From Hyphomicrobiaceae bacterium (GTDB taxonomy: Bacteria; Pseudomonadota; Alphaproteobacteria; Rhizobiales; Hyphomicrobiaceae): DNA of 5,253 nucleotides. Shown one piece after another: positions 1-5,253 of this stretch (position 1 is its first letter; each line of letters begins with the position of its first letter). A model generated the notes under the pieces. The model was not told the DNA's origin. It was given only the letters and a program-made list of their open reading frames with translations, and did not search any database. The position numbers and the translations under genes are program-made. The stretch covers positions 1-5,253 of the forward strand of contig JAGRKR010000088.1 in the NCBI GenBank assembly GCA_020442225.1. The letters run 5' to 3'.

Positions 1-2
1 CC

Positions 3-602
3 CGCATCAAGAAGGGCGAGCGCGCGCGGACAGCGCCCGATGCCCCCTACTCATCGACCACGCATCTGTGCGTCGCCGACGCCAGCGGCAACGCCGTCTC
101 GGTGACCCATACCCTCGGCACCGGCTCCGGCGTCGTCACACCGGGCCTCGGCTTCGTCTACAACAACTCGATGAAGCTCGCCGATCCGATTCCCGGCCGG
201 CCGAACTCTCTGGCGCCGGGCAAGGCGCGCACGACGGGCATGGTGCCGACCATGCTGCTCAAGGACGGCAAGCCGAAGCTCATCGTCGGCGCCCCCGGCG
301 GCAGCGTCATCATCTCGGCGGTGCTGCAGACGATCCTCAACATCGTCGATTTCGGCATGTCGCCGGTCGAGGCCGTGACCATGCCTCGCATCCATCACGA
401 AGGCAGCGCCATTCATGCCGAGGCACGCGTCGAAGGGCGGGTCGTCGCCGAGTTGCAGCGGCGTGGCTTCGAGATCAAGCACTCCGCCATCAGCTTCGAT
501 CCCGTGATGGCGCGCGGTCATGCCATCGTCGTCGATGCGCCGGGACGCTGGCGAGGTGGGGCCGATCCGCGCGGCGGCGGCGGCGTCGCGTGGGCAGACT
601 GA
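3..602 (+). CDS. Gamma-glutamyltranspeptidase-family protein, C-terminal part (5' end outside window)
   Basis: This is an N-terminal nucleophile hydrolase of the gamma-glutamyltranspeptidase (GGT) family. Such proteins cleave themselves before a threonine into large and small subunits and then cleave or transfer gamma-glutamyl or related acyl groups, usually in the periplasm. The window holds about 18 residues of the large subunit and the complete small subunit of 181 residues. The catalytic threonine is the first T of SSTTHLCVAD (codon 57-59). The oxyanion-hole pair is seen in GAPGGS (291-305), followed by the family block VLQTILNIVDFGM and PRIHH. Several residues that in E. coli GGT bind the glutamyl amino and carboxyl groups are changed: the QMDD stretch reads SMKL (168-179), the Ser-Ser pair reads Thr-Gly (234-239), and the Asn after TL is absent. 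The family is secure, but the substrate may not be glutathione. It ends in TGA, 135 bases before the next gene. Confidence 0.93.
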   Translation, partial: RIKKGERARTAPDAPYSSTTHLCVADASGNAVSVTHTLGTGSGVVTPGLGFVYNNSMKLADPIPGRPNSLAPGKARTTGMVPTMLLKDGKPKLIVGAPGGSVIISAVLQTILNIVDFGMSPVEAVTMPRIHHEGSAIHAEARVEGRVVAELQRRGFEIKHSAISFDPVMARGHAIVVDAPGRWRGGADPRGGGGVAWAD

Positions 603-640
603 GCATCCGCATTCTGTCCAAAAGCGTCCCGCAGCGCAGC

Positions 641-670
641 TTTACACCCGGGCGGCCGACCGGCCATACT
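641..670 (+). promoter_or_regulatory. Candidate sigma-70-type promoter for the DsrE-like gene
   Basis: TTTACA (641-646) matches the -35 consensus at five of six positions. CATACT (665-670) matches the -10 consensus at four of six, and the spacer is 18 bases. The spacer contains GGCCG-AC-CGGCC (654-665), an inverted repeat that could be an operator. The site lies between the end of the GGT gene and the DsrE-like start, so it would allow separate expression of the latter. This is a consensus match by eye only. Confidence 0.35.
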
Positions 671-726
671 CGTGCCGGCAACAAAAGCCGAAACAAGGGC
701 GGCTGCGTCAACGGCAAATCAGAATT

Positions 727-732
727 GGGAGG
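727..732 (+). promoter_or_regulatory. Ribosome binding site that fixes the start of the DsrE-like gene
   Basis: GGGAGG lies five bases before the ATG at 738. The reading frame is open further upstream to an ATG at 672, but that one has no Shine-Dalgarno sequence and would put a charged extension in front of the signal peptide. The start at 738 is therefore preferred. Confidence 0.75.
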
Positions 733-737
733 CTCGC

Positions 738-1262
738 ATGACAGATATTGATCGGAGGCAACTGATTGGCGGGATGGTCGTTGGAGGCGCCGCACTCGCC
801 GGCACGATCACGGCGGCGGAAGCCAAGTCGCGCGAGTTGACCATGGCCGCCATGAAAAAAGAGACCGACACCGCCTGCCTTTACCACTGCGATTACGGCG
901 ACGATAAGCGCTACAGCGCGATGCTGCGCAACATCAACAACCACATGTCGGTGTACGACTTCGATCCGTTCAAGATCAAGATCGTGATCGTCGCGCACTC
1001 GGTCGGCATCAAGTATCACCTCAAGGATCTCGCCGGCACGCCCTGGGCCAAGGCGCCTCCCATCAATCCCGAGCTGGACAAGCGCATGAAGGCGCTGGCG
1101 CAGTATGGCGTCGAGGTCTACCTGTGCAAGATCACGTTCCAGCGTACCAAGATCGACCTCGCCAAGGCCAAGGACGACGCCTACGTGCGGCTCGTGCCGT
1201 CTGGCGTGGCGACGGTCGGGCATCTCCAGAGCAAGGGCTTCGGCTACCTGAAGGTCGGCTGA
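738..1262 (+). CDS. Exported DsrE/DsrF-like family protein with Tat-type signal
   Basis: This 174-residue protein belongs to the DsrE/DsrF-like group, whose founding members carry or relay sulfur on a cysteine in sulfur oxidation and tRNA thiolation. The role of exported homologues is unknown. Residues 1-29 form a secretion signal: DRRQLIGG with twin arginines at 6-7, a hydrophobic Gly/Ala/Val core, and an AEA cleavage-like site before Lys30. The mature domain shows the family pattern YHCDYGDD then LRNINNH (residues 49-69), a beta strand IKIVIVAHSVGI (80-91), and the C-terminal block VEVYLCKITF (125-134) with the conserved Cys130, then VPSGV and LQSKGFGYLK. Cys47 and Cys51 are additional cysteines. 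The gene stands alone between a candidate promoter and a strong terminator. The family call is firm; Tat export is inferred from the motif, and sulfur transfer is only a family analogy. Confidence 0.88.
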   Translation: MTDIDRRQLIGGMVVGGAALAGTITAAEAKSRELTMAAMKKETDTACLYHCDYGDDKRYSAMLRNINNHMSVYDFDPFKIKIVIVAHSVGIKYHLKDLAGTPWAKAPPINPELDKRMKALAQYGVEVYLCKITFQRTKIDLAKAKDDAYVRLVPSGVATVGHLQSKGFGYLKVG

Positions 1263-1289
1263 TCCAGCCTCGCCGGCATCCGGCACACG

Positions 1290-1327
1290 GCGAGCCCCGC
1301 GCGCGACGCACGGGGCTCGCTTCGTTT
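1290..1327 (+). terminator. Rho-independent-type terminator after the DsrE-like gene
   Basis: GCGAGCCCCG (1290-1299) pairs perfectly over 10 bases with CGGGGCTCGC (1311-1320) around an 11-base loop. It is followed by TTCGTTT (1321-1327), a short and imperfect T tract. It starts 27 bases past the TGA, so it closes the DsrE-like transcript and separates it from the monooxygenase gene. Confidence 0.75.
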
Positions 1328-1393
1328 CCGCGCCTTCCGAGCACGCGGAATCAGCGCCATCTGCCGCCGTCGGCCAAGCGGCGTGCAGACGGA

Positions 1394-1437
1394 ACACACC
1401 GACGCGCGTCCGCCTTGGCGTGTGTGGTTGACGCGCG
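1394..1437 (+). promoter_or_regulatory. Palindrome-rich candidate operator upstream of the monooxygenase gene
   Basis: A perfect 10-base palindrome, GACGCGCGTC (1401-1410), lies inside a wider inverted repeat, ACACAC (1394-1399) with GTGTGT (1420-1425). GACGCGCG recurs at 1430-1437, overlapping the candidate -35 box. The arrangement suits binding of a dimeric regulator next to the promoter. In GC-rich DNA short palindromes also arise by chance, so this is tentative. Confidence 0.3.
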
Positions 1438-1455
1438 AGCACCCCTTGCTATCGT
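1428..1455 (+). promoter_or_regulatory. Candidate sigma-70-type promoter for the monooxygenase-TSUP unit
   Basis: TTGACG (1428-1433) matches the -35 consensus at five of six positions and TATCGT (1450-1455) matches the -10 at four of six, with a 16-base spacer. It lies downstream of the terminator at 1290-1327 and about 60 bases before the chosen start codon, as expected for the promoter of the next unit. It is called by eye only. Confidence 0.45.
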
Positions 1456-1515
1456 TGCCCATAGAAGATGCAGAGTAGCTGCGCGGCACATCATAGCGAC
1501 GGGAGCAGACGCCAC

Positions 1516-2517
1516 ATGCGCTTCGGCACATTCCACCTGATGGAGCGGACCTTCGATCGATCCGAGAAGGAGGTCTACGATGAGACGATCGACCAGATCG
1601 TGGAAGCCGACAGGCTCGGCTTCGATCGCGTATGGCTGACCGAGCATCACTTCTCGTCCGTCCCCTACGTGCCGGACGTGCCTGGCGAATACTGCGTCTC
1701 GGCCTCGCCTTACGCGCTCGCCTGCGCCATCGCCCGCATCACCAGGAACGTGCGCATCGGATCGGCCGTCAAGGTGCTGCCGCTCGAGCACCCGCTGCGC
1801 ACCGCCGAGGACGTGGCCATGGCGGACATCCTGAGCGGCGGCCGCATCGATTTCGGCGTCGGCACCGGCTATCGCAAGTACGAGTTCGACGGGCTCCGCA
1901 TCCCCGTCGACGAGAAGCTGGAGCGCTTTCAGGAGGCGCTCAAGATCATCATCGGCGTGTGGACCGAGGACGAGTTCCGGCACGAGGGCAAGTACTGGAC
2001 CGTGCCGCGCCTCACTCTGGTGCCCCGCCCCGTCCAGAAGCCGCATCCCCCGGTCTTCATCGCCACGCGCCTGGGCACCGCCGAGCAAATCAACTATGCC
2101 GTCGACAACGACTATAACCTGCTCTGCGCCTGGGCTTCGCGGCCGGAGCTGCGCAAGACGTACGACCTGATGGCCGCGACACGGGCAAAGCGCGGGCTTT
2201 CCGACCAGTTCGAGTTCACCTGCCTCAGGCACGTCTTCGTTGCCGACAGCGACAAGGAGGCCGCGGAAAAGGGCAAGCAATATGTCGAGTACTACATGAA
2301 CTCGACGACGCTGTTCCGGCCGATCGGCGAGCACGAGCGCGACGAGATGATCTTCGGCGGCCCCGATACGGTGGTGCAGCGAATGCGCTCGCTCCAGCAG
2401 GCGACGGGCGTCAACAACGTCATCTGCTGGATGAACTTCGGCGGACTTCCGCAGGAGATGGTTCTCAACTCCATGCGCCTCTTCGCCACCGAGGTCATGC
2501 CGCGGCTGCGGGACTGA
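1516..2517 (+). CDS. Luciferase-like (LLM class) flavin-dependent monooxygenase
   Basis: This is a 333-residue TIM-barrel flavin-dependent oxidoreductase of the bacterial luciferase-like family. Such enzymes use reduced FMN, or in some groups F420, and O2 to oxidise aldehydes, sulfonates, hydrocarbons or other organics in the cytoplasm. The N-terminus MRFGTF and the block VWLTEHHF (39-46) align without gaps with bacterial luciferase alpha, placing His44 (codon 1645-1647) at the position of its catalytic histidine. VRIGSAVKVLPLEHPLR (79-95), AEDVAMADILSGGRIDFGVG (97-116) and KLERFQEALKI are further family signatures. The Arg often seen in the flavin-phosphate loop is Thr here (GVGTGY). The ATG at 1516 was chosen because it gives this alignment and has GGGAG ten bases upstream; the ATG at 1468 is in frame but gives an unrelated extension. 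The stop lies 59 bases before the TSUP gene. The substrate cannot be read from the sequence; at 333 residues it is shorter than typical SsuD alkanesulfonate monooxygenases. Confidence 0.92.
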   Translation: MRFGTFHLMERTFDRSEKEVYDETIDQIVEADRLGFDRVWLTEHHFSSVPYVPDVPGEYCVSASPYALACAIARITRNVRIGSAVKVLPLEHPLRTAEDVAMADILSGGRIDFGVGTGYRKYEFDGLRIPVDEKLERFQEALKIIIGVWTEDEFRHEGKYWTVPRLTLVPRPVQKPHPPVFIATRLGTAEQINYAVDNDYNLLCAWASRPELRKTYDLMAATRAKRGLSDQFEFTCLRHVFVADSDKEAAEKGKQYVEYYMNSTTLFRPIGEHERDEMIFGGPDTVVQRMRSLQQATGVNNVICWMNFGGLPQEMVLNSMRLFATEVMPRLRD

Positions 2518-2576
2518 CGCGAAACGATCGGCGACACCCGACTGCGTAACAGGGCGCCCGGAAGGAGCCAGAGCGG

Positions 2577-3302
2577 ATGGACGATCTGGCGATCTTTCTC
2601 GGCGTGCTCGCTCCCGTGTCTCTCATTGCCGGCTTCATCAGGGGGTTTACCGGCCTCGGCGGCCCGCTCATCCTGGTGCCGACGCTCAGCCTGTTCATCC
2701 CCCCGCCGGCGGCCGCCTGGGTGGTGAACTGGGTCGACGTCATCGCCAACATCAAACTGCTCCCCGATACACGCGCCCACGTCTCCCGCAGCATCGTCCT
2801 GCCGCTCATGGTCGGTAGCGTGTTCACGATCCCCCTGGGCGTCTACCTGCTGGTCAGCATCGATGCCACGATCATGCGGCGGACGATATGCGCGGCCATC
2901 CTGGTGGCGGCCCTGATCCTGGCGGCGGGCTGGCGCTATCGTGGCCCGACCGGTACGCTCGTCTGGGTAGCGGTCGGTGCGTTCTCGGGCTTCATCCTGG
3001 GGGCGACGTCGATCGCGCTGACGGCGGCGCTGTTTCTCCATGCCGGTCAGCAGCGGGCCGCCGAGAGCCGCGCCAATTTCATCGTCTGGGTCTTTTTCGG
3101 CGCCTGCACGTTCCTGCTGCTCATGGGCTACCACCGGGGCATGGCGGAGCCGCGCTTTTACGAGATCGCCATCCTGGCGCCACTCTACTTCGCCGGCACG
3201 TCACTCGGCGCCCGCTATCATGCCCGCGCCGACGAGCATCTCGTGCGCCGCCTCGTCATCGGCCTTATCATCATCGTGGCGACGGTCGGCCTGCTGCGTT
3301 GA
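2577..3302 (+). CDS. TauE/SafE (TSUP) family membrane transporter
   Basis: This 241-residue integral inner-membrane protein belongs to the TSUP family, whose characterised members move sulfite, sulfoacetate, taurine-derived sulfur compounds or other small organic anions. The signature is GFTGLGGPLILVP (residues 23-35) in the first repeat. About eight hydrophobic segments can be seen, near residues 4-22, 30-42, 45-60, 73-94, 103-119, 127-155, 167-185 and 195-240; the last region probably holds two. The second repeat keeps a small-residue stretch, SGFILGATSIALTAALFL (137-154), but not the Gly-Gly-Pro of repeat one. The ATG follows AGGAG (2563-2567) by nine bases. It is probably co-transcribed with the monooxygenase 59 bases upstream, which could make a product that this protein exports or import its substrate. 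Family assignment is firm; the solute is unknown. Confidence 0.9.
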   Translation: MDDLAIFLGVLAPVSLIAGFIRGFTGLGGPLILVPTLSLFIPPPAAAWVVNWVDVIANIKLLPDTRAHVSRSIVLPLMVGSVFTIPLGVYLLVSIDATIMRRTICAAILVAALILAAGWRYRGPTGTLVWVAVGAFSGFILGATSIALTAALFLHAGQQRAAESRANFIVWVFFGACTFLLLMGYHRGMAEPRFYEIAILAPLYFAGTSLGARYHARADEHLVRRLVIGLIIIVATVGLLR

Positions 3303-3412
3303 GCGCCGGCGGGCGATGGGAGCGCGGCGTTGGCGCGGCTGAACGGCGGCGGACGCGCTCGCCTGCCGCGGATCACCACGCGCACGCTTTTGCGGACATT
3401 TGGCGCGAACGC

Positions 3413-4591
3413 TCAGCCGCCGTAGGCGGTCGATCCCTCGTCCTCGCAGCATTCGCCATGCCCGTCGTGGTGAAACACCAGCTCTGAAGGCAGGACGAGT
3501 GTGATCGTGACACCCTCGCCGGGGCGGACGCGGCGCTCGATGCTGCCGCCGTGCGCCTCCACGACTGTGCGGGCGAGCACCAGATCGAAGCTGGAGATTT
3601 CGCTGATCTCGCCGGGGATTTTTGCCCGCTCCCTGAGCACTTCCGCGAGGCTGCGCTCCGGCTCGGCCGGCTCGACCACCTCGGCGAATGTGGCGACGCG
3701 GATGGCCACCCCGTCGTCCGGCGTCATCGCCGAATCGAAGAGGACGGTGGCCCCGACCGGCGCCTCCAGCATGGCTGTCGTGATCGTCGCGGATATGGCT
3801 CGCCGTATGGCGGGACGATCGCACTCGACGTGCAGATCGGGAACGTCGCCGATCTCGATGCCGACGGAGCGGGCGATGCTGAGACGCTCGATGTCGCCGA
3901 GGCTGTCGGCCACGATGCGGCGCAGCGATGCGATGGTCGTATCGACCGCGACCTGGCTCGAGATCAGTTGCAGGTACGGTTTCGCCGAGTTGAGGACCCG
4001 GCGCGCCTGGGTGGACTGCTGGAGCGCCGCGCGAGCCCATCCGGTCGGGTCCTCGCGCGAGGAAATCGTGCCGGCCAGCATCGCCTGCTCGGCAGCATCG
4101 ACGACTTGCGCGAGCCGGTGGTCGAGCTCGACCGCGAGACTGTCGAGCAACAGCTTCGAGGCCCGCGCTCCCGCCTGCTCCAGCTGCAGATCCTCACGCA
4201 GCCGGCAGCTTTCGCGGAAGCAGCGCAGCAGATTCTCGATGACGACCGACAGGGTCTTCGCCTCGACCGACCCGAGCAGCGCCGTGGTGGCGCCCGCCTC
4301 GAGCAAGGCGGCTGCCGCGGCCGCTTGTTCTGGGCTGCCGATCAGCAGAACGGGGATGTGCGCGCCGTTCGCGTGGCTGCGCACGCAGGCGAGCAGCGAG
4401 GGGCCGTCCATCGCCAGGCCGTCGACATCCAGCACGATCAACTCGACGTCAGCGGCCTCGAGAGCTTCAGCGGCGGCGCCGATCGACTCGACGACCGTCA
4501 CCGCCAGCTCGAGGCCGTGCAGTACGGATGCGACATCACTTTCCGCGCCGTCCCGCCGTCCCGCGAGGAGCGCTACAGACCAACCAGACAA
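3413..4591 (-). CDS. Degenerate receiver/histidine-kinase-like signalling protein with His/Cys tail
   Basis: This 392-residue cytoplasmic protein has a two-component layout but lacks key motifs. Residues 5-122 resemble a receiver: VELIVLDVDGLAMDG places Asp55 as the phospho-acceptor, followed by IPVLLIGS and EAGATTALL. The N-terminal acidic pair is Ala-Gly (10-11) and the lysine after GATTALL is Gly107. Residues 123-210 are helical; VELDHRL (154-160, His158) resembles the HWE/HisKA_2 histidine box, with Gln162 where Asn is usual. Residues 250-370 resemble a HATPase_c domain, ending VVEAHGGSIE and GEGVTITLVLP. The N-box Asn, the DxGxG box and the GLGL box (SFDL, 334-337) are absent. The end, HHDGHGECCEDE (374-385), is rich in possible metal ligands. 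The start is TTG, because an in-frame TAG sits at 4616-4618 and no ATG fits. It lies 146 bases downstream of ispG on the same strand. It may be a pseudokinase, a ChpT-like phosphotransfer protein or a scaffold; the function is not established. Confidence 0.8.
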   Translation of the reverse strand: MSGWSVALLAGRRDGAESDVASVLHGLELAVTVVESIGAAAEALEAADVELIVLDVDGLAMDGPSLLACVRSHANGAHIPVLLIGSPEQAAAAAALLEAGATTALLGSVEAKTLSVVIENLLRCFRESCRLREDLQLEQAGARASKLLLDSLAVELDHRLAQVVDAAEQAMLAGTISSREDPTGWARAALQQSTQARRVLNSAKPYLQLISSQVAVDTTIASLRRIVADSLGDIERLSIARSVGIEIGDVPDLHVECDRPAIRRAISATITTAMLEAPVGATVLFDSAMTPDDGVAIRVATFAEVVEPAEPERSLAEVLRERAKIPGEISEISSFDLVLARTVVEAHGGSIERRVRPGEGVTITLVLPSELVFHHDGHGECCEDEGSTAYGG

Positions 4592-4595
4592 TCGA

Positions 4596-4600
4596 GCCCC
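4596..4600 (-). promoter_or_regulatory. G-run acting as weak ribosome binding site before the TTG start
   Basis: On the minus strand GGGGG lies four bases before the TTG codon (4591-4589). It is a poor Shine-Dalgarno match, but it is the only purine-rich stretch between the in-frame TAG (4618-4616) and TTG. Together with the rare start codon it suggests low translation. Confidence 0.35.
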
Positions 4601-4708
4601 CGACGTACCAGCAGACTACGGACACCTGCAACACGGGGATGTTCGCCGGAAATCCCATCCAAAACGTTGAAGCTCGGCACTTATCTCGCCAGCGTTTCCG
4701 AACCCTTG

Positions 4709-4725
4709 CGGCACGGATCATGCCG
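4709..4725 (-). terminator. Weak hairpin after ispG
   Basis: CGGCA and TGCCG (4709-4713 and 4721-4725) form a five-base stem with a seven-base loop, beginning 12 bases after the ispG stop. No T tract follows on the minus strand. It may weaken transcription between ispG and the downstream signalling gene, but read-through is plausible. The rest of the 146-base gap shows no convincing promoter. Confidence 0.2.
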
Positions 4726-4737
4726 GAACGATCGCCC

Positions 4738-5253
4738 TCAGGCCTCCGGACCGCTGGCCCCATAGCGCCGGGCGACGTAGGCCTCGACGATCTCGCGGAA
4801 CTCGGCGGCGAGCCGCGGCCCGCGCAAGGTCATGGCCTTCCGGCCATCGATGAACACGGGAGCAGTGGGCGCCTCGCCGGTGCCCGGAAGCGAGATGCCG
4901 ATGTCGGCATGCTTCGATTCGCCGGGTCCATTGACGATGCAGCCCATCACGGCCACGTTCATGGTCTCGACGCCGGGATAGCTCTGCCGCCAGACCACCA
5001 TGCGCTCGCGCAGCATGTCCTGGATTTCCTTGGCGAGTTCCTGGAAGACGGTGGATGTCGTCCGGCCGCAGCCGGGGCAGGCGGTCACCACCGGCACGAA
5101 CGACCTGAGACCCATGCTCTGCAGTATCTCCTGCGCGACGCGAACCTCCTCCGTGCGGTCGCCGCCGGGCTCCGGCGTCAGCGAGACGCGAATGGTGTCG
5201 CCGATGCCCTCCTGAAGCAGGATCGCCATGCCGGCGGTCGAGGCGACGATGCC
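4738..5253 (-). CDS. ispG: 4-hydroxy-3-methylbut-2-enyl diphosphate synthase IspG, C-terminal part (5' end outside window)
   Basis: IspG (GcpE) is a cytoplasmic 4Fe-4S enzyme that reductively opens methylerythritol cyclodiphosphate to 4-hydroxy-3-methylbut-2-enyl diphosphate, the penultimate step of the MEP isoprenoid pathway. The window holds the last 171 residues and the TGA (4740-4738). It starts with the end of the TIM barrel ([18 protein letters not shown]), followed by the cluster domain: [11 protein letters not shown] with two cysteines (codons 5079-5077 and 5070-5068), and [11 protein letters not shown] with the third cysteine (4941-4939) and the glutamate ligand (4920-4918). The spacing from the third cysteine to that glutamate is seven residues, as in E. 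coli. The CPGC-to-third-Cys spacing is 43 residues against 32 in E. coli, a longer form that I associate with alphaproteobacteria and some other phyla. The reading frame is open to the window edge; an internal ATG at 5229 is not the start, because the upstream codons GIVASTAG continue the family sequence. All key residues are present, so it is probably functional. Confidence 0.97.
   Translation of the reverse strand, partial: GIVASTAGMAILLQEGIGDTIRVSLTPEPGGDRTEEVRVAQEILQSMGLRSFVPVVTACPGCGRTTSTVFQELAKEIQDMLRERMVVWRQSYPGVETMNVAVMGCIVNGPGESKHADIGISLPGTGEAPTAPVFIDGRKAMTLRGPRLAAEFREIVEAYVARRYGASGPEA

Noticed and set aside
708..1442. 244-codon minus-strand open frame across the DsrE-like gene and its terminator.
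   Set aside because: It has low-complexity Asp/Val/Arg composition, runs through a strong terminator hairpin, and lies opposite a well-supported gene.
1468..1515. Earlier in-frame ATG as start of the monooxygenase.
   Set aside because: The 16 extra residues have no counterpart in luciferase-like proteins and the ATG lacks a properly spaced ribosome binding site. The start at 1516 aligns directly with the family N-terminus.
1351..2334. 327-codon minus-strand open frame opposite the monooxygenase gene.
   Set aside because: It is an antisense shadow of a clearly recognised luciferase-like gene, with no family motif of its own and no ribosome binding site that I could see.
3346..3369. Hairpin GCGGC/GCCGC between the converging TSUP and signalling genes, considered as a shared terminator.
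   Set aside because: The stem is only about five to seven pairs including a G-U, the loop is ten bases, and no T tract follows on either strand. The gap at 3303-3412 shows no convincing terminator.
4536..4658. Possible 40-residue hydrophobic peptide on the minus strand (ATG at 4658) overlapping the start of the signalling gene, which might act as a leader.
   Set aside because: It has no Shine-Dalgarno sequence, no family similarity, and overlaps the next gene out of frame. Chance is the simpler explanation.
3501..4765. Long plus-strand open frames (389 and 404 codons) opposite the signalling protein gene.
   Set aside because: They show no recognisable domains and have Ser/Arg/Ala-rich or Asp/Arg-rich composition typical of antisense frames in GC-rich genes. 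The minus-strand frame shows receiver and ATPase-like patterns.

Overview
The window is GC-rich and tightly packed with genes. It looks like part of an alphaproteobacterial chromosome, judged from the IspG sequence type (CPGC followed by a longer spacer before the third cluster cysteine), the codon choice and the metabolic gene mix. The genus cannot be fixed from the sequence. There is no rRNA, tRNA, CRISPR array, insertion sequence or phage gene. No gene-free stretch exceeds about 255 bases.

Plus strand, 3-3302. The window opens inside a gamma-glutamyltranspeptidase-family gene that still carries the catalytic threonine and the whole small subunit. Next comes a 174-residue DsrE/DsrF-like protein with a twin-arginine-type signal peptide, closed by a strong hairpin terminator (1290-1327). 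After a candidate promoter (1428-1455) and a palindrome-rich segment, a luciferase-like flavin-dependent monooxygenase (1516-2517) and a TauE/SafE (TSUP) membrane transporter (2577-3302) follow each other and are probably one transcription unit. Several of these families handle sulfur compounds, namely glutathione, sulfane sulfur and sulfite or sulfonates. A loose sulfur or thiol theme is therefore possible but not proven.

Minus strand, 5253-3413. The window ends inside ispG, an essential enzyme of the MEP isoprenoid pathway; its C-terminal 171 residues include all three iron-sulfur cysteines. Downstream of it on the same strand is a 392-residue protein that starts at TTG. It has the layout of a two-component protein (receiver, dimerisation/histidine helix, ATPase-like domain), but most of the motifs needed for catalysis and ATP binding are missing. 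It ends in a His/Cys/acidic tail. It converges with the TSUP gene across a 110-base gap.

The most unusual item is this degenerate receiver/histidine-kinase-like protein (3413-4591). Second is the gamma-glutamyltranspeptidase homologue, in which the residues that normally hold the glutamyl group are replaced.
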